From Clostridia bacterium (lineage in GTDB: Bacteria > Bacillota > Clostridia > Saccharofermentanales > Saccharofermentanaceae): 64,000 nt of DNA. The notes below the pieces were generated by a model. The model did not search any database and was not told the DNA's origin. It saw nothing but the letters and a program-made list of their open reading frames with translations. Shown one piece after another: positions 9,200 through 17,190 of the stretch; positions within the stretch are counted from its first letter, which is position 1; the number at the start of each line of letters is the position of its first letter. The stretch lies in NCBI GenBank assembly GCA_024403735.1, contig JAKSRG010000013.1:1-64000 (forward strand), written 5' to 3'. The translations under genes were made by a program, and so were the position numbers.

Positions 9200-10423
9200 A
9201 TGAGTAAGATTTTGATTATCGGATGTACAGAAACGACGAAGGTTCTCGTTCCAGCACTCATTAAAGAGAAGGGCATAGCTGAGGAGATTTGTGTCGCTTC
9301 AAAGCGCAAAGAAGACGCTGATGAGTATAGAAATAAGTACAAGAATTCTCCAATAAGAATTGTTACAGCAGGTGTCGATGTAACTAATGAGGAGAAGACT
9401 CTTCTCATGATGAGAATTTTTGGACCTACATTAATTATCAATCTTACACCTAGCCACCTTAATAAAACTGTTATGGAAATCGCACTTAAGATTGGTGCTT
9501 CATATATTGATACTAAGTACTATACAGATCCAACAGGAACTAAGTGCCTTATTCATGAGCAGTTCGAGTGTAGTTCACAGTTTTATGCTAAGAATTTAAG
9601 ATGCGTAACTGGTTGTTCATTTAATCCAGCTGCGTATGTATGTCTCGCACGTACGATTATTAACCAGAATTTGCTCGATACAATTGAAAGTGTTGATTTA
9701 ATTAGAATTGATTCTACAAAGAGTGATACGGGCCACACATTCCCATCTGTTGCTGACCTTACTAAGCTCCATGAAGATGGAAGACTTATCGATAATGGTG
9801 AGCTCAAGACTTTTGAAGCACTTAAGTATAAGACAACAAGAACATTCCCAGGAATGGGTAAGCGTACACTTTACGCATTTGATAATCCAGTTATCGATTC
9901 ATTTAAGAATGAGTTGCCAGAGATTAAGAATGTTAGATACTTCTCATCTCTAAAGAAGCAGTATCTGACACTCGTTAATACACTTAATAAGATTGGTATG
10001 CTTAGTACAACTCCGATTGCAATTAACGGAACTAAGATTGCTCCAGTGGATTATCTTGAGGCAGTAATACCAAAGGCTGAGAATAATGTGTCTTCTAGTA
10101 GAGGAACTCTTAACATTGGTATTCTTGCTACAGGTGTTAAGGCGGGAGTAACTAAGTCAGTACTTCTTTATCTAACATGTGACCAGACTGAATCTTATTC
10201 AGAATATGGCGTTAGTGCGGTAGGACTTATGTCAGCTATTACTACACTTGCTGGTGTAATACTTCTTATTAAGAACAAGTGGAATAATCCAGGCGTGTTC
10301 ACTCCAGGTGACTATGAGCCAGGCCTTCTTATTACTAGATTGAAGGAACTCGGCATTGATTACAAGGTTGTTGATGCAGAGCCTATCGAGATTGAGGAAA
10401 CAGAAGAGGAGAATGAGGAATAA
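9200..10423 (+). CDS. Saccharopine dehydrogenase-family protein (carboxynorspermidine synthase-like)
   Basis: About 407 residues. The N terminus ILIIGCTETTKVLV is a Rossmann NAD(P)-binding strand-loop-helix, although GCTETT departs from GxGxxG. LIINLTPSHLNKTVMEIA and ASYIDTKYY follow the saccharopine/carboxynorspermidine dehydrogenase pattern, and the C-terminal GVFTPGDYEPGLLITRLKELGID resembles the end of carboxynorspermidine synthases, which make a polyamine precursor. The usual partner, carboxynorspermidine decarboxylase, is not nearby, so the substrate is uncertain. An acidic Glu-rich tail closes the protein. AAGGTGG favours ATG 9200 over GTG 9191. The stop overlaps the response-regulator start (TAATG). 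Confidence 0.75.
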   Translation: MSKILIIGCTETTKVLVPALIKEKGIAEEICVASKRKEDADEYRNKYKNSPIRIVTAGVDVTNEEKTLLMMRIFGPTLIINLTPSHLNKTVMEIALKIGASYIDTKYYTDPTGTKCLIHEQFECSSQFYAKNLRCVTGCSFNPAAYVCLARTIINQNLLDTIESVDLIRIDSTKSDTGHTFPSVADLTKLHEDGRLIDNGELKTFEALKYKTTRTFPGMGKRTLYAFDNPVIDSFKNELPEIKNVRYFSSLKKQYLTLVNTLNKIGMLSTTPIAINGTKIAPVDYLEAVIPKAENNVSSSRGTLNIGILATGVKAGVTKSVLLYLTCDQTESYSEYGVSAVGLMSAITTLAGVILLIKNKWNNPGVFTPGDYEPGLLITRLKELGIDYKVVDAEPIEIEETEEENEE

Positions 10424-11118
10424 TGGATGCTAGAATTTTGATTGTTGAAGATGATGCTAATATTAATAATCTCGTATGTGAGACATTAACCAAGCAGGGT
10501 CTTACATGTACACAGGCTTTCTCTGGAACAGAGGGATTACTAAATTTTAAGACAAGTGAATTTGACCTCGTCATTTTGGACTTGATGATGCCAGGTATGT
10601 CAGGTGAGGATTTGATTAAGAAGATTCGTGAGACATCTAAGATACCTGTAATTATTACATCTGCTAAGAGTGACCTCGATTCAAGAATTGACCTTCTCTC
10701 ATCTGGTGCTGATGACTACCTTGTTAAGCCATTTGATGTTAAGGAGTTAATCGCACGAGTAAGTGTTCAGCTCCGTCATATTAGTGATGCACAGGATTCA
10801 TCTTCAGCTGCTGATGACAAACTCGAGTACAAGAGCATGGTTTTGAATAGATCAACATTTGAAGTGTTCATTAAGGGTCAGGAAGTTAAGCTCACAAGAC
10901 AGGAATACAAAATCCTCGAGCTCTTCATGCTTTATCCTACAAAAGTATTCTCCAAGCAGGAGATTTTCGAGTACGCTTGGGATGAGTACTATATCGGTGA
11001 AGATAAGACAATCAATGTTCACATCTCTAATCTTAGAACAAAGATTAAGAAGTTTACTGAAGAAGAGTTTATTGATACTGTTTGGGGAATTGGTTTCAGA
11101 CTAGCTAAGCAGGCATAA
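10423..11118 (+). CDS. OmpR/PhoB-family response regulator
   Basis: 231 residues: receiver domain (about 1-120) with acidic pocket E9/D10/D11, phosphorylated Asp53 in VILDLMMPG, Thr/Ser switch near 79-80 and Lys102 in LVKPFD; then a winged-helix DNA-binding domain (about 135-230) with TRQEYKILELF and INVHISNLRTKIK. It is an orphan: no histidine kinase is adjacent, and the gene overlaps a saccharopine-dehydrogenase-family gene by one base. A histidine kinase without a regulator lies at 17943, and OmpR-type 11-bp-phased repeats lie at 14041 and 15138, so this regulator is a candidate partner for both, as inference. Confidence 0.93.
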   Translation: MDARILIVEDDANINNLVCETLTKQGLTCTQAFSGTEGLLNFKTSEFDLVILDLMMPGMSGEDLIKKIRETSKIPVIITSAKSDLDSRIDLLSSGADDYLVKPFDVKELIARVSVQLRHISDAQDSSSAADDKLEYKSMVLNRSTFEVFIKGQEVKLTRQEYKILELFMLYPTKVFSKQEIFEYAWDEYYIGEDKTINVHISNLRTKIKKFTEEEFIDTVWGIGFRLAKQA

Positions 11119-11133
11119 TTTAGTACAAAAATA

Positions 11134-11165
11134 AGACTATGTGATTGATATCGCATAGTCTTTTT
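11134..11165. terminator. Bidirectional terminator between response regulator and kinase genes
   Basis: AGACTATG / GCATAGTCT form the stem; the plus side is followed by TTTTT and the minus side by TTATTTTTG. The minus-strand kinase stop codon lies at its edge. Confidence 0.85.
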
Positions 11166-12204
11166 AGTTGAGCCAAAGTCTAAGTAATACAGCCATTAGT
11201 CGCTCGATGCCGAATAATCCTAGTGCTACTACTAACTTAACAGGAAGTCTTTTGAGATACTTGTCGCTCTTTTGGAATGGTAGCTTCGAGAAGATGACCG
11301 TCCATTCAGTAAATAGGTCAAAATTCAGGAAGAGATAAATAGTGATCATGATCGCATATCCAAGGTTAAGCGCTAAGGTATTTGGTAATTGGAAGACCTT
11401 CGCATACCACAGTATCATAAAGCCAGTGAAACCAATGTATCCAAGAATTGCGATAACAATCTTCGGTATCTTCATAGTCCTAAAACCAGGTGGAGGCAAA
11501 AGCTTATGAGGTGTGGCACTCTTGTACTTAAGTGCCTCAGCGAACTTGTCGATACTTTGATATCTATCCTTAGGATCCATTGAAGTTGCCTTCTTGATTA
11601 TAGGTACGATCCAGCTCTGACTTTTGATGTCGTCCTTGAATAATATCTCCAGTAGTTTGCCCATCGCGAAAACATCCGTTCGTGGATCAGACTGAGCGAA
11701 CCCATACTGCTCAGGCGCAGCAGAACCGTCTGTTCCTATTAAACGCGTATCACGGTCGGCACCACTCTTATATATTTTGGCAGCATCGTAATCGATTACA
11801 TATGCAACACCATTTTTATCAATCATTATGTTCGATGGTTTGATATCTCTATGAACAATAGGGGTTGGCGTAGCGCTGTGCATAAGCTTAAGGCCGTTAC
11901 AGATGTCATTGATAATCTTGATTTTTTCTTTGATTGTGAGATTTGGATTAGCACCAAGATATTGGTCTAATGTGACACCATCAATATACTCTTCGACCAC
12001 AAATAATGTGTCATTAGATTCAGTGTAATAGTGAACAGTTGGGATATTTGGACAAGTGTGATTTTTGAGATATTCGAATACGCGAATATCGTAGAATTTG
12101 AGTATCTTAAGGAGCCATAAACTGTTGTCCAATTCATTGAGCAACAAGATATGTTTGGTTCCTTCTACTACTTTAAGTTGTCTTAAATACTCAGGTAATC
12201 TCAT
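11164..12204 (-). CDS. Membrane-anchored Ser/Thr protein kinase
   Basis: 346 residues. The kinase domain spans about 1-230: Lys33 in WLLKILK is the likely ATP-binding lysine, HRDIKPSN at 118-125 is the catalytic loop, DYD at 138-140 stands in place of DFG, and APE at 163-165 ends the activation loop. A clear Gly-rich loop is not seen. Three hydrophobic segments (about 245-270, 278-300 and 320-345) replace the PASTA domains of PrkC-type kinases, so this is a different subclass with no obvious extracellular sensor. There is no ribosome binding site: an extended -10 box puts the ATG at the predicted transcription start. Divergent from a membrane protein gene. Confidence 0.85.
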   Translation of the reverse strand: MRLPEYLRQLKVVEGTKHILLLNELDNSLWLLKILKFYDIRVFEYLKNHTCPNIPTVHYYTESNDTLFVVEEYIDGVTLDQYLGANPNLTIKEKIKIINDICNGLKLMHSATPTPIVHRDIKPSNIMIDKNGVAYVIDYDAAKIYKSGADRDTRLIGTDGSAAPEQYGFAQSDPRTDVFAMGKLLEILFKDDIKSQSWIVPIIKKATSMDPKDRYQSIDKFAEALKYKSATPHKLLPPPGFRTMKIPKIVIAILGYIGFTGFMILWYAKVFQLPNTLALNLGYAIMITIYLFLNFDLFTEWTVIFSKLPFQKSDKYLKRLPVKLVVALGLFGIERLMAVLLRLWLN

Positions 12205-12219
12205 ATTCTGATTATATCA
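12205..12219 (-). promoter_or_regulatory. Extended -10 promoter of the kinase gene, predicted leaderless
   Basis: Read on the minus strand, TGATATAAT (TG-n-TATAAT, -10 box at 12216-12211) is followed by CAGAAT and then the ATG at 12204. Six bases separate the -10 box from ATG, so transcription should begin at or next to the A of the start codon. No Shine-Dalgarno sequence is present. Confidence 0.6.
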
Positions 12220-12309
12220 TTCTGAATTCCAGATTGTAGGCTACCAGCCTACCATTTGTAAGTCTAAAAGGTTGATAATTTACAGGAAGTAAATTATTAG
12301 GAGGGTTCT

Positions 12310-13476
12310 ATGGAGAAGATAAAAGGCAATGTAAAAATCTTAAATCTTTTGGGCTTAATCTTTGGTCTTACAGGTGCAGGTCTAACACTTATATCACTAG
12401 TATTACCAGCATATAGCGTGACTACTATTCTTGGTAAAACAGACGCTAAGCTTTATGAGGTACTCGATCAATTCGTTATTATCTACATAATGGTTGCTGG
12501 TCTTACAATAATGACTTCGCTTCTTAAAAATGGTGTGTTAAGCATTATTAGTGGCGGAGGCTCATTCTTATTCACTTGTTTCGTAATGGCACTCACTGAT
12601 GGTAGCCTTTCAAAAAAGTCTCAGCTTGCCAAGAATGTAGTTAATGTTGATGTTGGATTGTACATCGTGTTCTTTGCTGCAGCACTCATTCTCACCGCTG
12701 GTATCTTGTATGTTGTAGCTAGTAACATGTCTAAGAAACTTGAGCTCACAGATGAAGAGAAGGCGAGCAGAAAAAAGGCAGTTAAAATCTCCACAATAGT
12801 ATACGTAGCCGTTTCAGGTGCGGTTATTGTAGGAACAATTGTAATCATTGCTCTTATTGGTATTTTGGGTTCAAGCGAGAAACGAGAGATTGAGAACCAG
12901 GCAGAAATTTTTATGGAAGCCGCTCTTAATGGTGATGAGAAAACTGTTAATAGTATGGTAACGGTAAATGTAAAAGATAAGTATGGCTTTATGGAAGCAT
13001 ATGATTCAGAACTCTTACTAGAGTCTTTTTTAACAGGTCTTGGTGGAAGCTCATTCTATTACAGATTGGATAACAAGACTATTGATACTCTCAAGACTGT
13101 TACAGACAAGTTCGGTGATGATTTCATTAGGTCATACGAGATCACAGGTACTAAATACGATAGTTCAACTGATACTGGTACAGTTACTGTTAAGGTAGTG
13201 ATGCATGATGAAAATGGCGTGGGAATAGATCTTCAGGACAGAGTAGCAAAACTATCTGATGGTTATATGGCAATGCATAAAGCATCTGTTCAAAACACTT
13301 ATACATATTTTGGTGAGACAGCAGCTTTGGCGGAAGTTTTCGATGGCGTGGCAGATGATGTTGCAGAATTACTTAACGAGTACTTCGAGAGCCAGGGAAC
13401 TATGGAAGCCGTAATCACACTCACATTTGAAAATGTAAGCGGAACATACAAGGTTTCTTCGATTGAAGTATCTTAA
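12310..13476 (+). CDS. Membrane protein with extracytoplasmic C-terminal domain
   Basis: 388 residues with about four hydrophobic segments in the first 150 residues, a basic cytoplasmic stretch (KKLELTDEEKASRKKAVK), and a further span near 165-190. The remaining 195 residues form a soluble domain with two-strand repeats (about 195-388) that could adopt an NTF2-like fold; no catalytic motif is visible. I do not recognise a named family. TAGGAGG precedes ATG. It is divergent from the Ser/Thr kinase and 30 bases upstream of the HTH-like gene, suggesting one functional cluster, perhaps with this protein as sensor or kinase substrate; that is inference. Confidence 0.7.
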   Translation: MEKIKGNVKILNLLGLIFGLTGAGLTLISLVLPAYSVTTILGKTDAKLYEVLDQFVIIYIMVAGLTIMTSLLKNGVLSIISGGGSFLFTCFVMALTDGSLSKKSQLAKNVVNVDVGLYIVFFAAALILTAGILYVVASNMSKKLELTDEEKASRKKAVKISTIVYVAVSGAVIVGTIVIIALIGILGSSEKREIENQAEIFMEAALNGDEKTVNSMVTVNVKDKYGFMEAYDSELLLESFLTGLGGSSFYYRLDNKTIDTLKTVTDKFGDDFIRSYEITGTKYDSSTDTGTVTVKVVMHDENGVGIDLQDRVAKLSDGYMAMHKASVQNTYTYFGETAALAEVFDGVADDVAELLNEYFESQGTMEAVITLTFENVSGTYKVSSIEVS

Positions 13477-13506
13477 GTGGTAAAATTACAAATAGCGGAG
13501 GAATAA

Positions 13507-13938
13507 ATGGAACAAGGTACAGGCGACTTATTAAATAAATTGATTAATGTTAAGGGTGAGAGTCAATTAGATTCATATATTGATTCAATTAAGGAGACAT
13601 GTCCTCAGGATTTTAAAACTTACATCACAGCGATAATGGAGCGCGAAGGCATTGATAAAGCGACACTTCCAAAGATTGCTAGTCTCGAGAGAACTTACGT
13701 ATATCAGCTCTTGAATGGTAAGAAAACACATCCTGGCAAAGACAAGGTTGTCCTCATGGCACTCGCATTAAGAATGAGCGTAAAGGAAACTCAGCGAGCC
13801 CTTGATATAGCAGGAGCTGCGACGCTTTATCCTAAAAATCCTCGCGACAGCATATTGATTTATGCATTGAGCAAGAGACTTAGTATCGCTTCAACGAATG
13901 CTTTGCTCGTTGAAAGAGGCGAGAAGGAACTCGAGTGA
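13507..13938 (+). CDS. HTH-like cytoplasmic protein, 143 aa
   Basis: Residues about 55-110 (LPKIASLERTYVYQLLNGKK, then LALRMSVKETQRALDIAG) resemble a helix-turn-helix of the XRE type with unusually long spacing; the C terminus RLSIASTNALLVERGEKEL is helical. No enzyme motif is seen. GCGGAGG lies upstream of ATG. It follows the membrane protein gene by 30 bases and is near the divergent Ser/Thr kinase; small HTH proteins next to Ser/Thr kinases are familiar to me in Clostridia, but the function is not established. A terminator follows. Confidence 0.7.
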   Translation: MEQGTGDLLNKLINVKGESQLDSYIDSIKETCPQDFKTYITAIMEREGIDKATLPKIASLERTYVYQLLNGKKTHPGKDKVVLMALALRMSVKETQRALDIAGAATLYPKNPRDSILIYALSKRLSIASTNALLVERGEKELE

Positions 13939-13972
13939 TATTTGTAATATACATTATTTATTAAATGAAGAC

Positions 13973-14006
13973 GCCCTTAAAGTCGAATAGACTTTAGGGG
14001 CTTTCG
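13973..14006 (+). terminator. Rho-independent terminator after HTH-like gene
   Basis: GCCCTTAAAGTC pairs with GACTTTAGGGGC around a GAATA loop, followed by TTTCG; a moderate U-tract. Confidence 0.75.
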
Positions 14007-14040
14007 TATGTGCGATATTGAGTGAATAAAAATTTCATAA

Positions 14041-14111
14041 TCTTACTAAATCTTTAGCGTGTCTTAATCATGTCTTAAACTTTGACTGATATCCTTCTAA
14101 CAAATGGATAA
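14041..14111 (+). promoter_or_regulatory. Phased operator repeats and promoter of the DUF4003 gene
   Basis: Four direct repeats beginning TCTTA/T start at 14041, 14051, 14062 and 14073 (spacings 10, 11 and 11 bases), the last being TCTTAAACTTT. They run directly into a TTGACT -35 box (14082-14087); GGATAA (14106-14111) is a candidate -10. One-turn spacing of direct repeats abutting -35 is the classic arrangement for OmpR/PhoB-family activators. The same TCTTAAACTTT unit recurs before the ABC transporter at 15149. Confidence 0.6.
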
Positions 14112-14141
14112 ATAAGTCATCATGAATAAGGAGATATAACC

Positions 14142-15131
14142 ATGAAAACAGATGTTATCAGAAGATGTGAACTATTAGGTGAGAACAGACAGATTTTTGG
14201 AAAAGCTTTCAAGTGGGAAAGCGATTATATGGCAATAGCGGCAGCATCTATTGTTACATCAATGGGCCAGCTCGCTAACATTTCGAAGATTGAAGAATGC
14301 AGGAAAATTCTTAAGAGTAATTCAAGTTGGGTATCAGTATTCCGTGGCAATACAATGGTTCCACTTATTGCAAAGATGTCTATGGTTGATAATCCTGAAG
14401 AGTATCTCAAGAAGGTTATGAACATTTATGACTTGATGTGTAAGAACAAGCTAAAGGGTGGAGAGTTCAGAGTTATGGCTGCTATTGAACTAGCAGATCA
14501 GGTAGACCTCATTCAGGTTGATAGATATATCGCTAAGTCAGCTGATATTTATAAGAGAATGAGTAAGGAACATAGCATCCTTACATCTTCAGAGGATATC
14601 CCATTCGCAGCAATGCTCGCACTTACTGATATGGATACTGAATACATGATTAATGATATGGAGAAGAGTTACGATATTTTGGCGAAGAAGTTCTTCAGTA
14701 AGAATGCAATTCAGTCAATGACACATATCCTTACACTTTGTAGTGATGCTCCAGAAGTTAAGTGTCAGAAAGTTCTCGATGTATGCGAGGGACTTAAGAA
14801 GGCAGGACATCAGTTCGGTTCTGGTTATGAACTTTGTGCACTTGGATTAGTTGTACTTATTGATGAGTCTGTTGAGACAATTGTTGATTTGATTTGTGAA
14901 GCAGACAACATTATTACTAAGACAAAGGGCTTTGGCGGATTATCAATGGGTAAGGCTGAGAGAAGATTACTCGCAACTCAGATGGTAGCTAGTTCATACA
15001 ATAGTGATATCAATGCTTCTAATAATGCAACGGTTAATAGTATGCTCGCTATCACACTCGCTGTAGAAGCTTGCCTTGTTCTTTGTGCAATATCTGCATC
15101 AGATGCAGCTACTACTGCAGCAACAATGTAA
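14142..15131 (+). CDS. DUF4003 family protein
   Basis: 329 residues, helical and without a signal peptide. The pattern of helical repeats (IAAASIVTSMG, LIAKMSMVDNPEEYL, RVMAAIELADQVDL, SGYELCALGLVVL, MGKAERRLLATQMVASSY) matches the DUF4003 family as I know it; no biochemical role is known. The Ala/Thr-rich hydrophobic C-terminal stretch (about 298-329) could associate with the membrane. AAGGAGATATAACC precedes ATG, an ideal site, suggesting good expression. Its promoter shares operator repeats with the ABC transporter immediately downstream, so the two probably belong to one stress or cell-envelope response. Confidence 0.8.
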   Translation: MKTDVIRRCELLGENRQIFGKAFKWESDYMAIAAASIVTSMGQLANISKIEECRKILKSNSSWVSVFRGNTMVPLIAKMSMVDNPEEYLKKVMNIYDLMCKNKLKGGEFRVMAAIELADQVDLIQVDRYIAKSADIYKRMSKEHSILTSSEDIPFAAMLALTDMDTEYMINDMEKSYDILAKKFFSKNAIQSMTHILTLCSDAPEVKCQKVLDVCEGLKKAGHQFGSGYELCALGLVVLIDESVETIVDLICEADNIITKTKGFGGLSMGKAERRLLATQMVASSYNSDINASNNATVNSMLAITLAVEACLVLCAISASDAATTAATM

Positions 15132-15137
15132 TAGCAA

Positions 15138-15159
15138 TCTTTAATATTTCTTAAACTTT
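15138..15159 (+). promoter_or_regulatory. Operator repeats upstream of the ABC transporter operon
   Basis: TCTTTAATATT (15138) and TCTTAAACTTT (15149) are direct repeats exactly 11 bases apart, matching the repeats before the DUF4003 gene. The actual promoter lies further downstream; TTGCTT at 15169 and TAATAG at 15190 are weak candidates with a short spacer. Confidence 0.5.
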
Positions 15160-15225
15160 AATTAGCGCTTGCTTAATGTAAGGGTGTTTTAATAGTACTG
15201 TACAAAACGAAGGGAGTACACAATT

Positions 15226-16134
15226 ATGAGTGAAATGATTTTGACTACTGAAGGACTTACAAAGAAGTTCGGTAACAAATACGCAGTAGACAATGTAAGT
15301 ATTAATATTCGTAAAGGTGCCATTTACGGTCTTATCGGAATGAATGGTGCTGGTAAAACAACAATCATGAAGATGATTACAGGTCTCATTAAGCCAACAA
15401 GTGGTTCATTTAAGTATCACGGCTTCGGCGATGACAATAAGCTTGCATTCTCAAGAATTGGCGCTCTTATTGAAGCTCCTGCAATTTATCCTAATCTTTC
15501 AGCATTTGATAACTTAAAGATTAAGTGTCTTGCTTATGGTATTAACGATAACCAGTATATCAACGATAAGTTAGCACTTGTTGGTCTTAGTGATGTAGGC
15601 AAGAAGAAAGCTGGTAAGTTCTCACTTGGTATGAAGCAGAGACTTGGTATTGCATTAGCACTCGTTGGTGATCCTGATTTGCTTCTTCTTGATGAGCCTA
15701 TCAATGGTCTCGATCCTCAGGGTATCGTTGAAATCCGTGAGATGCTCGTAAAGCTTAATAAGGATAGCGGCGTAACAATTCTTATTTCTAGCCACATCTT
15801 GGAAGAACTTTCAAAGATTGCAACAGAATACGGAATTATCAATAACGGTAAGATCGTTGAAGAGATTACAAATGAAGCACTTATGACTAAGTGCAGAGAT
15901 AAGATCCAGATCAAGGCTCAGGATGTTTCACAGATTGTTACAATCTTGGATGCTAACGGATTTGTTGATTATAGCGTAAGCGATGCAAATACAATTTTTG
16001 TTTTCGATAAGGTCAATGAGATTTCTAAGCTCAATATGGAAATTGCGAAGGCTGGAATTCTTGTAGATTCAATTGGTGTAGTGGCATCAGACCTTGAGGA
16101 GTACTTCCTTAAGACAACTTCTGGTAATAAGTAA
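15226..16134 (+). CDS. ABC transporter ATP-binding protein (BcrA-type)
   Basis: 302 residues. Walker A GMNGAGKTT (about 39-47), Q-loop region, signature FSLGMKQRLGIA (about 130) and Walker B LLLLDEPINGLDPQG (about 150) are intact, with the switch His in LISSHILEEL. The size and the C-terminal extension (about 215-302) fit the ABC-2 exporters of the BcrA/lantibiotic-immunity type, which remove or resist antimicrobial peptides. It is followed after 15 bases by a matching permease. The paired operator repeats upstream suggest induction through an OmpR-family regulator. Confidence 0.93.
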   Translation: MSEMILTTEGLTKKFGNKYAVDNVSINIRKGAIYGLIGMNGAGKTTIMKMITGLIKPTSGSFKYHGFGDDNKLAFSRIGALIEAPAIYPNLSAFDNLKIKCLAYGINDNQYINDKLALVGLSDVGKKKAGKFSLGMKQRLGIALALVGDPDLLLLDEPINGLDPQGIVEIREMLVKLNKDSGVTILISSHILEELSKIATEYGIINNGKIVEEITNEALMTKCRDKIQIKAQDVSQIVTILDANGFVDYSVSDANTIFVFDKVNEISKLNMEIAKAGILVDSIGVVASDLEEYFLKTTSGNK

Positions 16135-16149
16135 TAGAGGGATATAGAT

Positions 16150-17079
16150 ATGAAAGATTATTTGATTAGTGATTTTTATGTTTTTAAGAAGATGAAGATT
16201 ATTTATCTTCTTCCAATTATTTGTCTTTTGCTCGTACTACTTTCTAACTTCATTGCTATCAGAATGAATTTGGCAGCACTCGGTATGAGCCAGATGCAGG
16301 ATATGATTGCTGAAGAATCAGATGAATCATTGGGCGATCAGATGGTTAGTGGTTTTGAGACTGGTTTTAAGATGGGTTTCGAAGGTGCTGTTAATCCAGA
16401 TCCAGAACCAGTTGAGATTTCTATTAAGGATATTTTCTCAGGTGGTGCTCTTTACGATGCATCTACAGTTGACCTCTTTGAGTCACAGATCTCAGGTCTT
16501 ACAGTACTCATGATGGTAGGTATCTTCGCAGCATTCTTCTATAGCAGCCAGGTTAAGGGTGCTTTTGGAAAGAATATTCTTAAGGCTAACTCTAATAGAT
16601 GGATTAGTTTTACATCAAAGACAATCGTAGTTGTTATTTATGTAGCACTCTTCTTCATCTTTAACTTCATCATCGCACTTGTGTCAAATGCAACAATGTG
16701 TGAGAGCTTCAAGCTTGGTATTACTCCTGAATTCTTCGGATATGTTGGCGTTCAGTTCCTTCTTGCAGTTGCTATGTGCCTTATCACAGGAATGGTAGCA
16801 GTTATTGCTAATACAGCTGTTGGTATGATCTTCGCTATCGTAACAGGCGCTGGCCTTTTGAACCTCCTCCTTATGTTGGTTGATCTTCTTGTTAACAAAG
16901 TTCTCTTCAAGGGTGCTCATTTTGCAACAAGCGATTACCTCATTACAGGTAACGTTGCAGCACTTAGAGTTTCTACAGAGGCTGGCGATATGGTAAGACC
17001 AATCATTGTTGGACTTGTTTATCTCCTTATTGGTTTTGCTATTACTGGTTATATCAATCAGAGAAGAGACATTCACTAA
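16150..17079 (+). CDS. ABC-2 type transporter permease
   Basis: 309 residues with about six hydrophobic segments: one at residues 15-40, an extracytoplasmic acidic loop (about 45-115, rich in Glu, Asp and Met), then segments near 120, 160, 200, 225 and 280. This is the BcrB/ABC-2 layout with a large first loop. It is translated from GAGGGATATAGAT 15 bases after the ATPase gene, with which it should form a four-chain exporter. A strong hairpin terminator separates it from the next permease-like gene. Confidence 0.85.
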   Translation: MKDYLISDFYVFKKMKIIYLLPIICLLLVLLSNFIAIRMNLAALGMSQMQDMIAEESDESLGDQMVSGFETGFKMGFEGAVNPDPEPVEISIKDIFSGGALYDASTVDLFESQISGLTVLMMVGIFAAFFYSSQVKGAFGKNILKANSNRWISFTSKTIVVVIYVALFFIFNFIIALVSNATMCESFKLGITPEFFGYVGVQFLLAVAMCLITGMVAVIANTAVGMIFAIVTGAGLLNLLLMLVDLLVNKVLFKGAHFATSDYLITGNVAALRVSTEAGDMVRPIIVGLVYLLIGFAITGYINQRRDIH

Positions 17080-17125
17080 TGCCTGTGACATGTAATTAAA
17101 GGGATATATATTTTAAACATAATAG

Positions 17126-17168
17126 ACTGTCTCAAAGAGTATAATACTCTTCGGGACAGTTTGTTTTT
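17126..17168 (+). terminator. Rho-independent terminator between the two permease genes
   Basis: ACTGTCTCAAAGAGTAT pairs with ATACTCTTCGGGACAGT (17 bp with one mismatch and a wobble) and is followed by TTGTTTTT. It ends the ABC operon and may allow partial read-through into 17191. Confidence 0.88.
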
Positions 17169-17190
17169 ATAAGTTAGGAAAGGAGAAAAT

